DNA from: Alphaproteobacteria bacterium
GTDB lineage: Bacteria > Pseudomonadota > Alphaproteobacteria > RS24
NCBI GenBank assembly: GCA_029248825.1
Contig: JAQWIP010000008.1
Span: 1 to 5,294 of the forward strand
DNA: 5,294 bases
Reading direction: 5' to 3'
Within the stretch, counting starts at the first letter, position 1, and every line of letters starts with the position of its first letter. A model generated the notes under the pieces. The model saw only the letters and a program-made list of their open reading frames with translations. It searched no databases and was not told the origin of the DNA. The position numbers and the translations under genes were made by a program. Shown in pieces: positions 5,079-5,294 of this stretch.

Positions 5079-5294
5079 GACATAATACCGTCGAGTAAAT
5101 CTTGAAAGCCGCTCGGCGCATGCGGCCCAATGAATAATTGCTCGATAACGCCCAAGCCTTCATAGGTTTTGCCGCCTTGGGTGAGGTTTACTTTGGCGAG
5201 GGTCTGCACGTGCAGGTTCTCCATTTTTCCCGCCTTGAGCGCCGCTTCCGCTTCGTCCAAAACCATCACATCGTGCGAAACATGGCTTGTGCCA
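5075..5294 (-). CDS. Unrecognised protein, C-terminal 72 residues (partial, 5' end outside window)
   Basis: The frame is open from the right edge to TGA at 5077–5075, overlapping the kinase start by 4 nt. The visible part begins GTSHVSHDVMVLDEAEAAL, continues through a probable strand region (HVQTLAKVNLTQGG) and ends near GLGVIEQLFIGPHAPSGFQ then DLLDGIMS. Internal GTG (5269) and ATG (5266) codons could act as starts, but the frame continues past them without a stop and there is no ribosome site, so they are more likely internal. I do not recognise the family with confidence. A beta-rich, lipocalin-like end is possible but is only an impression. Its tight overlap places it in the same operon as the kinase, crotonase and acyltransferase, possibly sharing their lipid-related role. 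Confidence 0.6.
   Translation of the reverse strand, partial: GTSHVSHDVMVLDEAEAALKAGKMENLHVQTLAKVNLTQGGKTYEGLGVIEQLFIGPHAPSGFQDLLDGIMS

Overview
The window looks like ordinary chromosomal DNA from an alphaproteobacterium. The evidence is the end of an argininosuccinate synthase gene of the type common in that class, a yggT–folD pair, moderate-to-high GC content, and a dense layout with good Shine-Dalgarno sites. The class assignment is an inference from protein style and gene order. I saw no rRNA, tRNA, CRISPR array, insertion sequence or phage gene. No stretch of 300 bases lacks a gene.

Left part (1–1964): the last 28 codons of argG run rightward. They meet, tail to tail with 3 nt between the stop codons, a leftward set. 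In transcription order this set is an HD-domain protein (start 1964), then yggT (start 1300), then folD (start 992). yggT and folD share one base (TGATG) and are almost certainly co-translated. The HD protein carries the H...HD...H...H...D ligand pattern of diiron HD proteins. It resembles the PhnZ/inositol-oxygenase branch as much as a phosphohydrolase.

Middle (1965–2508): a 105-bp divergent region separates the HD gene from a small rightward VOC (glyoxalase-fold) gene. It holds a plausible sigma70-type promoter for the HD gene whose -35 box lies in a 12-bp perfect palindrome, a possible operator. After the VOC gene a 17-bp stem-loop at the convergent junction probably acts as a terminator. 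Its right arm is also the 3' coding end of the next gene.

Right part (2486–5294): a leftward operon of at least four genes. In transcription order they are an unrecognised protein entering from the right edge, an aminoglycoside-phosphotransferase-fold small-molecule kinase (4-nt overlap with the first), a crotonase with the complete dienoyl-CoA isomerase triad, and a compact PlsC-type acyltransferase whose ribosome site overlaps the crotonase stop codon. Together they suggest handling of unusual acyl-CoA or lipid substrates. A kinase beside beta-oxidation enzymes recalls hydroxyacyl-CoA phosphorylation (LvaA, ACAD10/11), but this link is an inference. The window shows no clearly new system. 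The items most worth following are this operon and the HD protein.
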